Positions 34,620 through 43,395 of a DNA stretch of 64,000 bases are shown one piece after another (positions within the stretch are counted from its first letter, which is position 1; each line of letters starts with the position of its first letter). The DNA is from Devosia sp. Root413D1. GTDB taxonomy: Bacteria; Pseudomonadota; Alphaproteobacteria; Rhizobiales; Devosiaceae. A program made the position numbers and the translations under genes. The stretch covers positions 295,113 to 359,112 of the forward strand of contig NZ_LMEA01000013.1 in NCBI RefSeq assembly GCF_001425235.1, written 5' to 3'. A model generated the notes under the pieces. The model made no database searches, was not told where the DNA came from, and was given only the letters and a program-made list of their open reading frames with translations.

Positions 34620-35534
34620 ATGCCTAAGTTCACCGGCGTCGTTCCCCCCGTCGTCACTCCGCTGACCGAGACTTTCGAGGTCGACTATCCCTCCTTCACC
34701 CGGGTGATCGAGAACCTCATCGATGGCGGCGTGCACGGTCTCTTCGTTCTGGGATCGACCAGCGAAGTGGTGTTCCACGCTGCCGCCGAGCGCACGAAAA
34801 TCATCGAACATGCGGTCAAGGTGAACAACGGCCGCCTGCCGATCTTCGTCGGCGTCATCGACCCGACCACCGACCGGGTGATCGAGCATGCGCGGATCGC
34901 CAAGTCGGCGGGTGCCGACGCGCTGGTGGTGACGGCGCCGTTCTACGCCCGCACCAACCAGGCCGAGACCATCGACCATTTCCGCTACATCCGCGACGCA
35001 GTCGACCTGCCGCTGGTCGCCTACGACATCCCGGTCTGCGTGCATCTGAAGCTCGAGCGCAGCACCACGGTGACGCTGGCTCGCGAGGGTACCATTGCCG
35101 GGGTCAAGGACTCGAGCGCCGATGACGGCAACCTTCGCTATGTCATGCTGGACATGGCGGACCGACCGGATTTCTTCGCCATGACCGGCTCGGAGATCGT
35201 CGTCGACAATGTGCTGGGCATGGGCGCGCATGGCGTCGTCCCCGGCCTCGCCAATGTCGACCCGCACGGCTACGTCAAACTCTGGAACCTGTTCCAGGCG
35301 GGCGACCACGAGGCGGCGCGCCGGGAGCAGGAGCGGCTTTGCCGGTTGTTCGAGATCGTCTGGATCGCGCAGCCGCGGACCAGCGCCGGCTCGGCCGGGG
35401 TCGGTGCCTTCAAAACCGCCATGCGGCAGCTCGGCATCATCTCGACCAACGTCATGGCGCGGCCGCAGCGCATGCTCAATTCCGACGAGACGGCGAAGAT
35501 CGACGCCATCCTCAAGTCGACCGGCCTGCTTTGA
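34620..35534 (+). CDS. Dihydrodipicolinate synthase-family aldolase, second copy
   Basis: A 304-residue aldolase with GSTSE in the pyruvate loop, the Tyr in LVAYDIP and the Schiff-base Lys in [13 protein letters not shown]. Its sequence differs clearly from the divergent copy at 29310, so the two are separate family members, not a recent duplication. It lies between the permease and ATPase genes, showing that it acts on the imported compound or a product of it. Its stop overlaps a possible TTG; the ATPase start is probably the ATG at 35540. Confidence 0.88.
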   Translation: MPKFTGVVPPVVTPLTETFEVDYPSFTRVIENLIDGGVHGLFVLGSTSEVVFHAAAERTKIIEHAVKVNNGRLPIFVGVIDPTTDRVIEHARIAKSAGADALVVTAPFYARTNQAETIDHFRYIRDAVDLPLVAYDIPVCVHLKLERSTTVTLAREGTIAGVKDSSADDGNLRYVMLDMADRPDFFAMTGSEIVVDNVLGMGAHGVVPGLANVDPHGYVKLWNLFQAGDHEAARREQERLCRLFEIVWIAQPRTSAGSAGVGAFKTAMRQLGIISTNVMARPQRMLNSDETAKIDAILKSTGLL

Positions 35535-35539
35535 CCGCG

Positions 35540-36544
35540 ATGCCCGAGCCGATCCTCGACATTTCCGGCCTCACCACGGTCTACCGCATTTCCGGTAAGG
35601 ACGTCGCGGTGGTGCAGGATCTCGACCTGGCCATCGCCGCGGGCGAGACGGTGGCGCTGGTCGGGGAATCCGGCTCGGGCAAGTCGGTCACCAGCCTCTC
35701 CGTTCTCCGCCTCCTGCCCCGCATCGGGCGGGTGGCGAAGGGTAGCGTCGGCTTCCGCGGTAAATCCGGAGTGGTCCGCGACCTCGCGCAGCTCGACGCT
35801 GACGCGCTGCGCCAGGTGCGCGGCAACGATGTCGGGATGATCTTTCAGGAGCCGATGACCAGCCTCAATCCGGTCTACACCGTCGGCGAGCAGATCGCCG
35901 AACCCATCCGGATCCACCTGGGCAAATCGCATAAGGACGCGGCAGCGGCGGCGGTGCAACTCCTCGCCGATGTCGGCATCCCCGATCCGGCGCGGCGGGC
36001 CAAGCAATATCCGCACGAACTTTCGGGCGGCATGCGGCAGCGCGCCACTATTGCCATGGCGCTCGCCTGCGATCCGGCGCTGCTGATCGCCGACGAGCCG
36101 ACGACGGCACTCGATGTCACCATCCAGGCGCAGATGCTCGACCTGCTGCAGCAACTGCAGGCGCAGCGGGGCATGGGCATCCTCTTCGTCACCCATAATC
36201 TGGGCGTTGTCGCCGAGATCGCCGACCGCGTCGCGGTGATGTATGCGGGGCGCGTGGTGGAAACCGGCCGCGTCGCCGATGTGTTCGCGCACCCCCGGCA
36301 TCCCTACACCATCGGGTTGATGCGCTCGGTCCCGAGGCTCGGCGAGGCCACCCGGCTCAAGCAGGCGGGCACCCCGCTTCCCACCATTCCCGGCACCGTG
36401 CCGAGCCTCGCCCGGCTGCCGCAGGGCTGCTCGTTTGCCCCGCGTTGCAGCTACGCCATCGAGGCGTGCCGCGCCGCAGTGCCGCCCCTTCTCGATACCG
36501 GCAACGACCAGGCAAGCCGCTGCATTCGCTGGCAGGAGCTGTAA
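35540..36544 (+). CDS. ABC transporter ATPase, DppD type
   Basis: A 334-residue ATPase with Walker [10 protein letters not shown] (about 42-50), Q-loop [11 protein letters not shown], signature [13 protein letters not shown], Walker [15 protein letters not shown] and switch HN in FVTHNLGVV. The C-terminal oligopeptide-ATPase tail with Cys ([16 protein letters not shown]) is present and may hold an iron-sulfur centre. It works with the DppF-type ATPase six bases downstream. Confidence 0.92.
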   Translation: MPEPILDISGLTTVYRISGKDVAVVQDLDLAIAAGETVALVGESGSGKSVTSLSVLRLLPRIGRVAKGSVGFRGKSGVVRDLAQLDADALRQVRGNDVGMIFQEPMTSLNPVYTVGEQIAEPIRIHLGKSHKDAAAAAVQLLADVGIPDPARRAKQYPHELSGGMRQRATIAMALACDPALLIADEPTTALDVTIQAQMLDLLQQLQAQRGMGILFVTHNLGVVAEIADRVAVMYAGRVVETGRVADVFAHPRHPYTIGLMRSVPRLGEATRLKQAGTPLPTIPGTVPSLARLPQGCSFAPRCSYAIEACRAAVPPLLDTGNDQASRCIRWQEL

Positions 36545-36549
36545 GCACC

Positions 36550-37512
36550 ATGGATGCCCCCCTGCTCTCGGTCCGTGGCCTGACCAAGCACTTCAAGCCC
36601 TCGGCCTTTTCCCGCGGCCCGGTCGTGCGGGCGCTCGAGGACGTGTCGTTCGACGTGCCGCGCGGCAGCGTGGTGGGCCTGGTCGGCGAGTCGGGCAGCG
36701 GCAAGACGACGATCGGTCGCTCGATCCTGCGGCTGGTGGAGCCAACCTCGGGCGAGGTCCGCTTCAACGGCACCGATCTGACAAAACTCTCGACCGCCGA
36801 GCTGCGCAAGCAACGCCGCTTCATGCAGTATATTTTCCAGGACCCGTTCGCGAGCCTGTCGCCCCGCATGACCATCGGGCAGATCCTCACCGAAGGGCTG
36901 GAAATCCAGGGCGGGCTTAGCCGCGAGGAACGGAGTACGCGCGCGCGCCAGGCGCTGGCTGCCGTCGAGCTCCCTGCCGACGCCTTCAACCGCTATGCCC
37001 ATGAATTCTCCGGCGGCCAGCGCCAGCGCATCGGCATCGCCCGGGCCCTGGCGCTCGATCCGCAACTGATCGTGGCCGACGAGCCGGTCTCGGCACTCGA
37101 CGTCTCGATCCAGGCGCAGATCGTCAACCTGCTGCGCGATCTGCAGCAGCGGCTTGGCCTCACCATGCTGTTCATCTCGCACGACCTGGCCGTGGTCGAG
37201 TACATCTGCGACACGGTCATCGTGCTCTATCTCGGCCGGATCATGGAGATCGCCCCGAGCGCTGAGCTCTACGCCCGTCCGCGCCACCCCTACACGCGGG
37301 CGCTGCTCTCGGCGATCCCGTCGCCGGTGCCGGGCGACAGGCGGCAGCGACAACTGCTCACCGGCGACATCCCCAGCCCTGCCAACCCACCTTCCGGCTG
37401 CGTGTTCCGAACGCGCTGTCCATATGCCATCGACGCATGCGCAGCGGCGGTGCCGCCGCTCGAGACGGTCGGCCCGGGCCATCTGAAGGCCTGTATTCGC
37501 GACGATCTCTAG
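36550..37512 (+). CDS. ABC transporter ATPase, DppF type
   Basis: A 320-residue ATPase: Walker [11 protein letters not shown]-loop [12 protein letters not shown], signature [13 protein letters not shown], Walker [15 protein letters not shown], switch [10 protein letters not shown], and the Cys-bearing oligopeptide tail [17 protein letters not shown]. It lies five bases after the DppD-type gene and closes the operon. No clear terminator follows before the tRNA gene on the other strand. Confidence 0.92.
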   Translation: MDAPLLSVRGLTKHFKPSAFSRGPVVRALEDVSFDVPRGSVVGLVGESGSGKTTIGRSILRLVEPTSGEVRFNGTDLTKLSTAELRKQRRFMQYIFQDPFASLSPRMTIGQILTEGLEIQGGLSREERSTRARQALAAVELPADAFNRYAHEFSGGQRQRIGIARALALDPQLIVADEPVSALDVSIQAQIVNLLRDLQQRLGLTMLFISHDLAVVEYICDTVIVLYLGRIMEIAPSAELYARPRHPYTRALLSAIPSPVPGDRRQRQLLTGDIPSPANPPSGCVFRTRCPYAIDACAAAVPPLETVGPGHLKACIRDDL

Positions 37513-37648
37513 GCCTGCATGCAGAAGCTCTCGTGGTGGCCCGGTTAGGCACGTACCAAGCTCGGCCAGTTTCGGGGCATCGCGGTGGAGAGCAGCTCGC
37601 CCGATCGCTCGTCCCGCGCTGTGCGATCGCCGCACGGAACGAGAGGAA

Positions 37649-37738
37649 TGGCGGAGAGGGAGGGATTTGAACCCCCGATGGAGTTGCCCCCATGCCGCAT
37701 TTCGAGTGCGGTGCAATCGACCACTCTGCCACCTCTCC
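37649..37738 (-). tRNA. tRNA-Ser (anticodon CGA)
   Basis: Read on the minus strand the 90-base gene has the 7-bp acceptor stem GGAGAGG/CCTCTCC, a D-loop GGCAGAGTGGTCGA, an anticodon stem CCGCA/TGCGG around CTCGAAA (anticodon CGA), a long variable arm ATGGGGGCAACTCCAT typical of serine tRNAs, and a T-arm with GGTTCAAATCC. The 3' CCA is encoded (37649-37651). It decodes UCG, a preferred serine codon in this G+C-rich genome. Confidence 0.95.
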
Positions 37739-37833
37739 GCGAGGTCGAACACGCGTTACCGCGGCTGGTCGAGACGGGCGGGCTTATGGCATAGCATGAT
37801 CGAGGCTGCAACACTCTTTGGCTCGCTCGCTGC

Positions 37834-38283
37834 ATGACTCTTCCGCTCTTCGTCTATGGCACGCTGTGCGACCCCGAACTGCGCTCGGCGGTGCTCGGCC
37901 GCATGCTGCCACCCGAAGCGGTGCATGCGGCCCGCGCCCCGGGCTTTCGCACCGTGCACTATCCCGGCCGCGTCTATCCGGCGCTGTTGCGTACGCCGGG
38001 CGGAACGGCGGACGGGTTGCTGCTGTTGGGACTGACGCCATTCGAGCGCGACCTGCTCGACGCCTTCGAGGGCGATGAGTACCGTCGCGCCCCGATCGCG
38101 GCGATGCTCGAGGAGGAGCTGCACGAGGCCGATGCCTACCTGCCGGCGATCGCCATCGCTGCCGATGCGCCGGCATGGACGCTGCAGCGCTGGCAGGCCG
38201 AGCACAAGCCGCGCGTCCTCGCGACCGAAGCCGCCACTGCCGATGAACTGCGCCAACGCCTGATCGCCATCCGCCCGCACTAG
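37834..38283 (+). CDS. Gamma-glutamylcyclotransferase (AIG2-like) family protein
   Basis: A 149-residue protein of the GGCT-like fold. The N-terminal FVYGTLCDPE is the substrate-binding YGxL motif, and the acidic catalytic residue is likely the Glu in LDAFEGDEYRR. Family members release 5-oxoproline from gamma-glutamyl amines, but many AIG2-like proteins have no known substrate. Stand-alone gene between the tRNA and an MBL-fold hydrolase. Confidence 0.8.
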   Translation: MTLPLFVYGTLCDPELRSAVLGRMLPPEAVHAARAPGFRTVHYPGRVYPALLRTPGGTADGLLLLGLTPFERDLLDAFEGDEYRRAPIAAMLEEELHEADAYLPAIAIAADAPAWTLQRWQAEHKPRVLATEAATADELRQRLIAIRPH

Positions 38284-38300
38284 AAATCAACGCCCCCGGA

Positions 38301-39047
38301 ATGACCATGCCGAACCGTCGTGCCACCATGCTGGGGCTTGCCGCCCTGCCGCTCGCCGCCGCCATTCGCCCGGTACTCGCCGCAACGCCCGATGTCCTCG
38401 TGACCTCGGCGGGGGACGTGGCCATCTACCCGATCCGCCATGCGAGCCTCGTGCTGAGCTTCGGCGCCGAGACGCTCTACATCGATCCGGCCAACGGTCC
38501 GGCGCTCTATGAGGGCCTGCCGCCGCCGACCGGCATCCTCATCACCCATGGCCATGGCGACCATTTCGATATTGCAACGCTCAACGCCATCGCCGGCGAC
38601 ACTGCCCCGATCCTTACCTCCGAAGAGGTGCTGGCCCGCCTGCCCGGCCCGCTGAAGCCGCGCGCCACTGCCCTGCCGAACGGCGCCACCGGCGAAATCG
38701 CCGGACTGCCGATCGAGGTCGTCGCCGCCTACAACACCACCGAGAACCGTAAGCGCTACCACCCCGAGGGCGTCGGCAACGGTTATGTCATCGGCTTCGG
38801 CGACAAGCGCGTCTATGTCGCCGGCGATACCGAGGACACGCCGGAAATGCGGGCCTTGACCGGTATCGACGTCGCGTTCCTGCCGATGAACCTGCCCTAT
38901 ACCATGAGCCTCGAGCAGGTCGCTGCGGCGGTCGCCGCCTTCCGGCCCGGCATCGTCTATCCCTATCACTACCAGGGTGGTGATCCGGCCAAGCTCGCCG
39001 AACTGGTCGGCGATGCCGCAGAAGTTCGGCTTGCCGCCTGGTACTGA
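38301..39047 (+). CDS. Metallo-beta-lactamase-fold hydrolase with probable Tat signal
   Basis: A 248-residue MBL-fold protein of the UlaG/UPF0173 type. An N-terminal NRRATMLGLAALPLAAAIRPVLA looks like a twin-arginine signal. The metal motif is ITHGHGDHFD (residues about 79-88), then VAGDTEDTPEM and YPYHYQGGD for the remaining ligands. The family includes lactonases and N-acyl-ethanolamine hydrolases. It starts 17 bases after the cyclotransferase gene. Confidence 0.82.
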   Translation: MTMPNRRATMLGLAALPLAAAIRPVLAATPDVLVTSAGDVAIYPIRHASLVLSFGAETLYIDPANGPALYEGLPPPTGILITHGHGDHFDIATLNAIAGDTAPILTSEEVLARLPGPLKPRATALPNGATGEIAGLPIEVVAAYNTTENRKRYHPEGVGNGYVIGFGDKRVYVAGDTEDTPEMRALTGIDVAFLPMNLPYTMSLEQVAAAVAAFRPGIVYPYHYQGGDPAKLAELVGDAAEVRLAAWY

Positions 39048-39074
39048 GCCCTAAAGGACCCGGCCTGCGCGGCC

Positions 39075-39103
39075 TTGACTCCGGTTGGATTCTTGACGAT
39101 AAG
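39075..39103 (+). promoter_or_regulatory. Candidate sigma-70 promoter for rplU-rpmA
   Basis: TTGACT (39075-39080) and GATAAG (39098-39103) are separated by exactly 17 bases, about 175 bases before the rplU start. Both boxes match four or more of the consensus positions. A second TTGACG at 39093 lacks a good -10. The site is assigned by eye. Confidence 0.4.
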
Positions 39104-39172
39104 GCCGCTCGAATTGCGTGCGGCGTTTGCTGCGCGCATTTTTGATTTGTTCAACCGCTGTCCGAGGCCGCC

Positions 39173-39275
39173 GCCGATATCGCTATCGGCAGCCTATCTC
39201 GAAGCCCGCAGGATCAGGCATCGCCTGCGGCGCCACAGGGCGCGATAACGAAGAGGTCCGGGAGTTCCCCGGGAC
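39173..39275 (+). promoter_or_regulatory. Structured 5' leader of rplU with three hairpins
   Basis: Three stems lie in a row before the rplU ATG: GCCGATA-TCGC-TATCGGC at 39173-39190, CCGCAGG/CCTGCGG at 39206-39230, and GTCCGGG/CCCGGGAC at 39256-39275 with one bulged G, ending five bases before the start codon. Ribosomal-protein leaders often bind their own product. This may be an autoregulatory L21 leader; I could not match it to a known class from memory. Confidence 0.45.
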
Positions 39276-39279
39276 GACA

Positions 39280-39903
39280 ATGACGTTTGCAGTGATCAAG
39301 ACCGGCGGCAAGCAGTACAAGGTTGCCGCCAATGACGTGGTGAAGATCGAGAAGATCGACGCTCAGCCGGGCGACGTGGTCACCTTTGACCAGGTCCTGA
39401 TGGTTGGCGACGGCGACGCGGTCACCGTTGGCGCGCCGCTCGTGGAAGGCGCCCTGGTTGCAGGCCAGTTCATCGCCACCGAAAAAGAGCGCACCATCAT
39501 CATCCTGAAGAAGGAGCGCCGCCAGCACTACGATCGCCGCAACGGCCATCGTCAGCGTCTGTCGACCGTGCGCATCACCGAGATCCTGACCGGCGGCGCA
39601 AAGCCGACCACCAAGGTCGACGAGATTGCCAAGGCCCGCGCCGAAAAGCGCGCTGCCGCCGCGGCGGCTTCGGCCAGCGTGACCGAGGCCCCCAAGGCCG
39701 CCGCCAAGCCGGCCGCCGCAAAGAAGGCCCCGGCCAAGAAAGCGACGACCAAGGCAGCTCCGGCTGCTGAGGCGACCGAGACCAAGGCTCCGGCCAAGAA
39801 GGCTGCTGCTCCCAAAAAGGAAGCTGCGCCCAAGGCCGAAAAGCCCGCTGCAGACAAGAAGCCGGCGGCCAAGAAGGCCGCTCCCAAGGCTGACAAGGAA
39901 TAA
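39280..39903 (+). CDS. rplU: 50S ribosomal protein L21 with a long basic C-terminal tail
   Basis: The first 105 residues are ordinary bL21 (MTFAVIKTGGKQYKV, KKERRQHYDRRNGHRQ, STVRITEI). Another 100 residues follow, made almost only of Ala, Lys, Pro and Glu in repeats such as KKAPAKKATTKAAP and KPAADKKPAAKKAAP. Bacterial L21 is normally about 103 residues; tails of this kind occur in some alphaproteobacteria. The tail is probably disordered and binds RNA or acidic surfaces. Start fixed by family alignment. Co-transcribed with rpmA 12 bases downstream. Confidence 0.97.
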   Translation: MTFAVIKTGGKQYKVAANDVVKIEKIDAQPGDVVTFDQVLMVGDGDAVTVGAPLVEGALVAGQFIATEKERTIIILKKERRQHYDRRNGHRQRLSTVRITEILTGGAKPTTKVDEIAKARAEKRAAAAAASASVTEAPKAAAKPAAAKKAPAKKATTKAAPAAEATETKAPAKKAAAPKKEAAPKAEKPAADKKPAAKKAAPKADKE

Positions 39904-39915
39904 GGAGTCTAACCG

Positions 39916-40185
39916 ATGGCACATAAGAAGGCAGGCGGTTCCTCCCGCAATGGTCGCGATACGGCTGGCCGACGTCTTGGCGTCAAGAAGTTCGGCGGCG
40001 AAGCTGTGATCGGCGGCAACATCATCATCCGTCAACGCGGCACCAAGTGGCACCCGGGCACCGGCGTCGGTATGGGCATCGACCATACCATTTACGCCCT
40101 TATTCCCGGCACCGTGGCGTTCAAAACCCGCGCCAACGCCAAAGTCTACGTGTCGGTACTCCCGGCAGCAGAAGCAGCAGAATAA
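39916..40185 (+). CDS. rpmA: 50S ribosomal protein L27
   Basis: An 89-residue bL27 starting [20 protein letters not shown], the canonical N-terminus that reaches the peptidyl-transferase centre, followed by [28 protein letters not shown]. Length is normal. An AAGGAG ribosome site lies between it and rplU. The operon ends at the terminator 80 bases downstream. Confidence 0.98.
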   Translation: MAHKKAGGSSRNGRDTAGRRLGVKKFGGEAVIGGNIIIRQRGTKWHPGTGVGMGIDHTIYALIPGTVAFKTRANAKVYVSVLPAAEAAE

Positions 40186-40264
40186 CCCGGTGAGGCCTAG
40201 CAACCCCTGCCGGAGACCAGCTCCCCGGCAAGGCGACTAGGCAGTCGACCGCGCGACAAGATCC

Positions 40265-40302
40265 AAGGGGAGCCGGAATCCGGTTCCCCTTTTGTCTTTT
40301 TC
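40265..40302 (+). terminator. Intrinsic terminator of the rplU-rpmA operon
   Basis: AAGGGGAGCCGG (40265-40276) pairs with CCGGTTCCCCTT (40280-40291) through a three-base loop, with one G-U pair, and is followed by TTTGTCTTTTTC. Strong stem plus U-rich tail make this the clearest Rho-independent terminator in the window. Confidence 0.9.
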
Positions 40303-40321
40303 GTCGTGAGGGCGGCTGAAA

Positions 40322-40990
40322 ATGAGACTGTATCTGAGCTCCTATCGGATCGGCGACCGCGCCGGTTCGCTCATCGCGCTCCTCGGCAATGGCCGGCACG
40401 CCGCCATCATCGAGAACGCGCTCGACAACATCTCCCCTGCGGCGCGCGAGCTCTATCGCAACGAGGCCTATGACCCGGTCTCGGAGCTGGGCTCGCTCGG
40501 CATCGTCGCCACGCCGCTCGACCTGCGCCAGTATTTCGGCGATCCCGAAGGTTTGCGCGCCCGGCTCAGCCAGTTCGATCTGGTCTGGGTCACCGGCGGC
40601 AATGCATTTGTGCTGCGCCGCGCCATGAAGCAGTCGGGATTCGATGACGTGATTGTCGACATGCTCGACAATGACGAGATCGTCTATGGCGGTTTCTCGG
40701 CCGGCGCCGTGGTGGCGGCGCCGAGCCTCGAAGGCATTCACCTGATCGATGACCCCGACGAGGCGCCCAAGGGCTATGACCGCGAGACCATCTGGGACGG
40801 CCTCGGGCTGATCGACCACGCCATCGTGCCGCATTACCGCTCGCCGCATCCCGAAACCGCTGCGGCCGAACGGGCCGTCCGGCACCTTTGCAGTCGAGGC
40901 CTGCGCTATCGGGCGCTGCGCGACGGGGAGGTGATCGTTTGGACCGAGAACCGGATGGCGTCGGTGGATCTGACGCGGAGGATCGCGTGA
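40322..40990 (+). CDS. Peptidase S51 (dipeptidase E-like) family protein
   Basis: A 222-residue class I glutamine-amidotransferase-like fold. WVTGGNAFVLRRAM and the nucleophile elbow VYGGFSAGAVVAA, with its Ser, match the S51 family (PepE, cyanophycinase). The late HYRSPHPE could supply the His of the charge relay. The family cleaves Asp-X dipeptides or related peptides. Its stop overlaps the next ATG (TGATG). Confidence 0.82.
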   Translation: MRLYLSSYRIGDRAGSLIALLGNGRHAAIIENALDNISPAARELYRNEAYDPVSELGSLGIVATPLDLRQYFGDPEGLRARLSQFDLVWVTGGNAFVLRRAMKQSGFDDVIVDMLDNDEIVYGGFSAGAVVAAPSLEGIHLIDDPDEAPKGYDRETIWDGLGLIDHAIVPHYRSPHPETAAAERAVRHLCSRGLRYRALRDGEVIVWTENRMASVDLTRRIA

Positions 40991-41634
40991 TGACAACGCT
41001 CGAGGATGACGACGACTATGTGCCCCGGCGGCGGACCCAGCTGATGGGCCCCGCCGCCCAGGCCAGGGCATTGGCCGAGGCCACCGCGAAACTGGCAGCC
41101 CGCCGCCAGCGCGATGCGCTCCCGCATCGCATCGAAACCCCGCGCCTGGTGCTGCGCGCCCCGATCCGCGGCGATGTGCCCGATCTGGTCAAGCTCGCCG
41201 ACAACAAGGCGATCGCCGACAGGCTGTCGCGCCTGCCGCATCCCTATACAAGGGCCGACGGCATCGGCTTCATCGAGATCATCGCCCAGCGGCCCGACGA
41301 ACGGCCTTATGCCATTACGCTCAATGACCAGTTCATCGGCGTGGTCGGCTTCACCTTCCATGAGGGCCAGCTGCCCGAGCTCGGTTATTGGCTCGGCGAG
41401 CCCTACTGGGGCCGCGGCATCATGAGCGAGGCGGTGAAGGGCCTGGTCGAGGCCGCCTTCGGCACGCGCCTGTTCCCACGCCTCAGGGCGCGGGCGCTTG
41501 CCAGCAACGACGGCTCGCTCAATGTTCTGACCAAAGCCGGCTTCGCCCGTATCGGCGAAGGCACCGACCCCGCCGGCACGCTGAAGGACCAGCCGATCGT
41601 GTTCTTCGAACTCGAACAGCCCAAGTGGAGCTGA
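40990..41634 (+). CDS. GNAT acetyltransferase, RimJ/RimL type
   Basis: A 214-residue acetyltransferase with a 45-residue charged N-terminal extension (TTLEDDDDYVPRRRTQ...) before the domain proper (IETPRLVLRAPIRGDVPDLVKL). The acetyl-CoA loop is YWLGEPYWGRGIMSEAVKGLVEAAF. The family acetylates protein N-termini or small amines. It overlaps the S51 gene and is followed by a related GNAT gene after six bases; the pair is probably an old duplication. Confidence 0.85.
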   Translation: MTTLEDDDDYVPRRRTQLMGPAAQARALAEATAKLAARRQRDALPHRIETPRLVLRAPIRGDVPDLVKLADNKAIADRLSRLPHPYTRADGIGFIEIIAQRPDERPYAITLNDQFIGVVGFTFHEGQLPELGYWLGEPYWGRGIMSEAVKGLVEAAFGTRLFPRLRARALASNDGSLNVLTKAGFARIGEGTDPAGTLKDQPIVFFELEQPKWS

Positions 41635-41640
41635 CCTGAT

Positions 41641-42198
41641 ATGGACGTAACGCTCCGCACGCCGCGCCTCACCCTCCGACAGCCGGTGCTGGACGATGCC
41701 TCGCGCATCGCCCGCTTTCTCGACAACTTCGCGGTCGCCGGCAATTTGAGCCGCGTGCCCTACCCCTATCGGCTGGCCGATGCCAAGGCGTGGCTCAGGA
41801 CCTGGCGGCCCGACACCCCGGCCGGTGAAACCGGCTTCATGATCGACCTCGATGGCGAGGGGGTAATCGGCAATGTCGGCTTCCACCGCGACATCGAGGG
41901 CACGGTGATCGGCTACTGGCTGGCGCAGCCATTCTGGAACCGCGGGCTGATGAGCGAGGCGGTGCGCGCGAGCCTCGACTGGTATTTCGAAACCACCACG
42001 GCGCCCACGCTGGCCTCAGGGGTGTTCCACTTCAACAAGGCCTCGCTGGCCATCCAGAAGAAGGTCGGATTCGTCGAGATCGGCACCTCATCGCGCCTTT
42101 GCCTTGCGCGCGGAGAGGAGGTGCGCCATATCGACACCGAACTGACACGCACCGCCTGGATGGCCCACCGGCAGGCCGCCCGAGAAAGTACCAGATGA
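41641..42198 (+). CDS. GNAT acetyltransferase, RimJ/RimL type
   Basis: A 185-residue acetyltransferase beginning [28 protein letters not shown], with the acetyl-CoA binding [25 protein letters not shown] near residue 101. It shares layout with the gene just upstream but is clearly diverged, so substrates likely differ. The stop overlaps the obgE ATG (ATGA), tying it to the housekeeping operon. Confidence 0.85.
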   Translation: MDVTLRTPRLTLRQPVLDDASRIARFLDNFAVAGNLSRVPYPYRLADAKAWLRTWRPDTPAGETGFMIDLDGEGVIGNVGFHRDIEGTVIGYWLAQPFWNRGLMSEAVRASLDWYFETTTAPTLASGVFHFNKASLAIQKKVGFVEIGTSSRLCLARGEEVRHIDTELTRTAWMAHRQAARESTR

Positions 42199-43238
42199 AA
42201 TTCCTCGACCAAGCAAAGGTCTTCGTGCGCTCCGGCAATGGCGGTGCCGGCGCGGTATCGTTCCTGCGCGAGAAATTCGTCGAGTTCGGCGGCCCGAACG
42301 GCGGCAATGGCGGACGTGGCGGTGATGTCATCATCCGCTGTGTCGATGGCCTCAACACGCTGATCGACTATCGCTTCCAGCAGCATTTCAAGGCCGAGAC
42401 CGGCACCCATGGCATGGGCAAGGACCGGCATGGCGCCAAGGGCGGCGACGCGATCCTCAAGGTGCCGGTCGGCACCCAGGTGTTCGAAGAGGACGGCGAG
42501 ACGCTGATCGCCGATTTCACCGAGGTCGGCCAGGAGCTGGTCCTACTCGAAGGCGGCAATGGCGGCTTCGGCAACGCCCACTTCAAGACCAGTGCCAACC
42601 AGGCGCCGCGCCGCGCCAATCCCGGCCTCGTCGGTACCGAGAAATGGATCTGGCTGCGGCTGAAGCTGATCGCCGATGCCGGCCTTGTCGGCCTGCCCAA
42701 TGCCGGCAAGTCGACCTTCCTCGCCGCGGTTTCGGCGGCCAAGCCGAAGATCGCCGACTATCCCTTCACCACGCTCCATCCCAACCTGGGCGTCGTCAGC
42801 ATCGGCGAGCGCGACCTGGTGCTGGCCGATATTCCGGGCCTGATCGAGGGCGCGCATGAGGGCCAGGGGCTGGGCGACCGCTTCCTCGGCCATGTCGAAC
42901 GCTGCGCCATCCTCGTCCACCTGATCGACGGCACGCAGGAGGACGTGAAGACCGCCTACAAGACCATCCGCGGCGAGCTCGCCGCCTATGCAGAGGAACT
43001 GGCTGAAAAACCGGAGATCGTCGTCCTCAACAAGATCGACGCGATCGACCCCGACGAAGTGAAGGAAAAGGTCAAGGTGCTGAAGCGCGCCAGCAAGGCG
43101 GAGGTCTTCACCTGCTCCGGCGTCACCGGCGAGGGCGTCGACAAGGTGCTCTACCGCATCATCGCGCAGATGGATGCCGACAAGGCCGAGCGCGACGAAC
43201 TCGAACGCCGCAAAGCCGAGCCCACCTGGGTGCCGTGA
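42195..43238 (+). CDS. obgE: GTPase Obg/CgtA, ribosome assembly factor
   Basis: A 347-residue Obg GTPase. The glycine-rich OBG fold fills residues 1-158 ([30 protein letters not shown]). The G domain follows with G1 [10 protein letters not shown]3 [16 protein letters not shown] and G4 NKID. It acts in 50S subunit maturation and the stringent response. Start ATG 42195 gives the universal [12 protein letters not shown]-terminus. Its place near rplU-rpmA and before proBA is typical of this order. Confidence 0.97.
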   Translation: MKFLDQAKVFVRSGNGGAGAVSFLREKFVEFGGPNGGNGGRGGDVIIRCVDGLNTLIDYRFQQHFKAETGTHGMGKDRHGAKGGDAILKVPVGTQVFEEDGETLIADFTEVGQELVLLEGGNGGFGNAHFKTSANQAPRRANPGLVGTEKWIWLRLKLIADAGLVGLPNAGKSTFLAAVSAAKPKIADYPFTTLHPNLGVVSIGERDLVLADIPGLIEGAHEGQGLGDRFLGHVERCAILVHLIDGTQEDVKTAYKTIRGELAAYAEELAEKPEIVVLNKIDAIDPDEVKEKVKVLKRASKAEVFTCSGVTGEGVDKVLYRIIAQMDADKAERDELERRKAEPTWVP

Positions 43239-43267
43239 TGAACCTCGCCCTTCGCAGCGCTTGGCTA

Positions 43268-43373
43268 CCCCTCACCCTAACCCTCTCCCCAGAGGGGAGA
43301 GGGGACGCGCGTTGCACCGGCCTTGCCCCTATCGCCCCCTCGCCCCTTTGGGGAGAGGGCCGGGGTGAGGGGC
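43268..43373. repeat. G+C-rich palindromic intergenic element
   Basis: CCCCTCACCCTAACCCTCTC starts the unit and GGGGAGAGGGCCGGGGTGAG near its end is its approximate reverse complement; a CCTCTCCCC/GGGGAGAGG hairpin lies inside the left half. It fills the obgE-proB gap and is of the same type as the element at 7077-7190. Confidence 0.7.
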
Positions 43374-43395
43374 GCCGCACGACGGATGGCGCATC

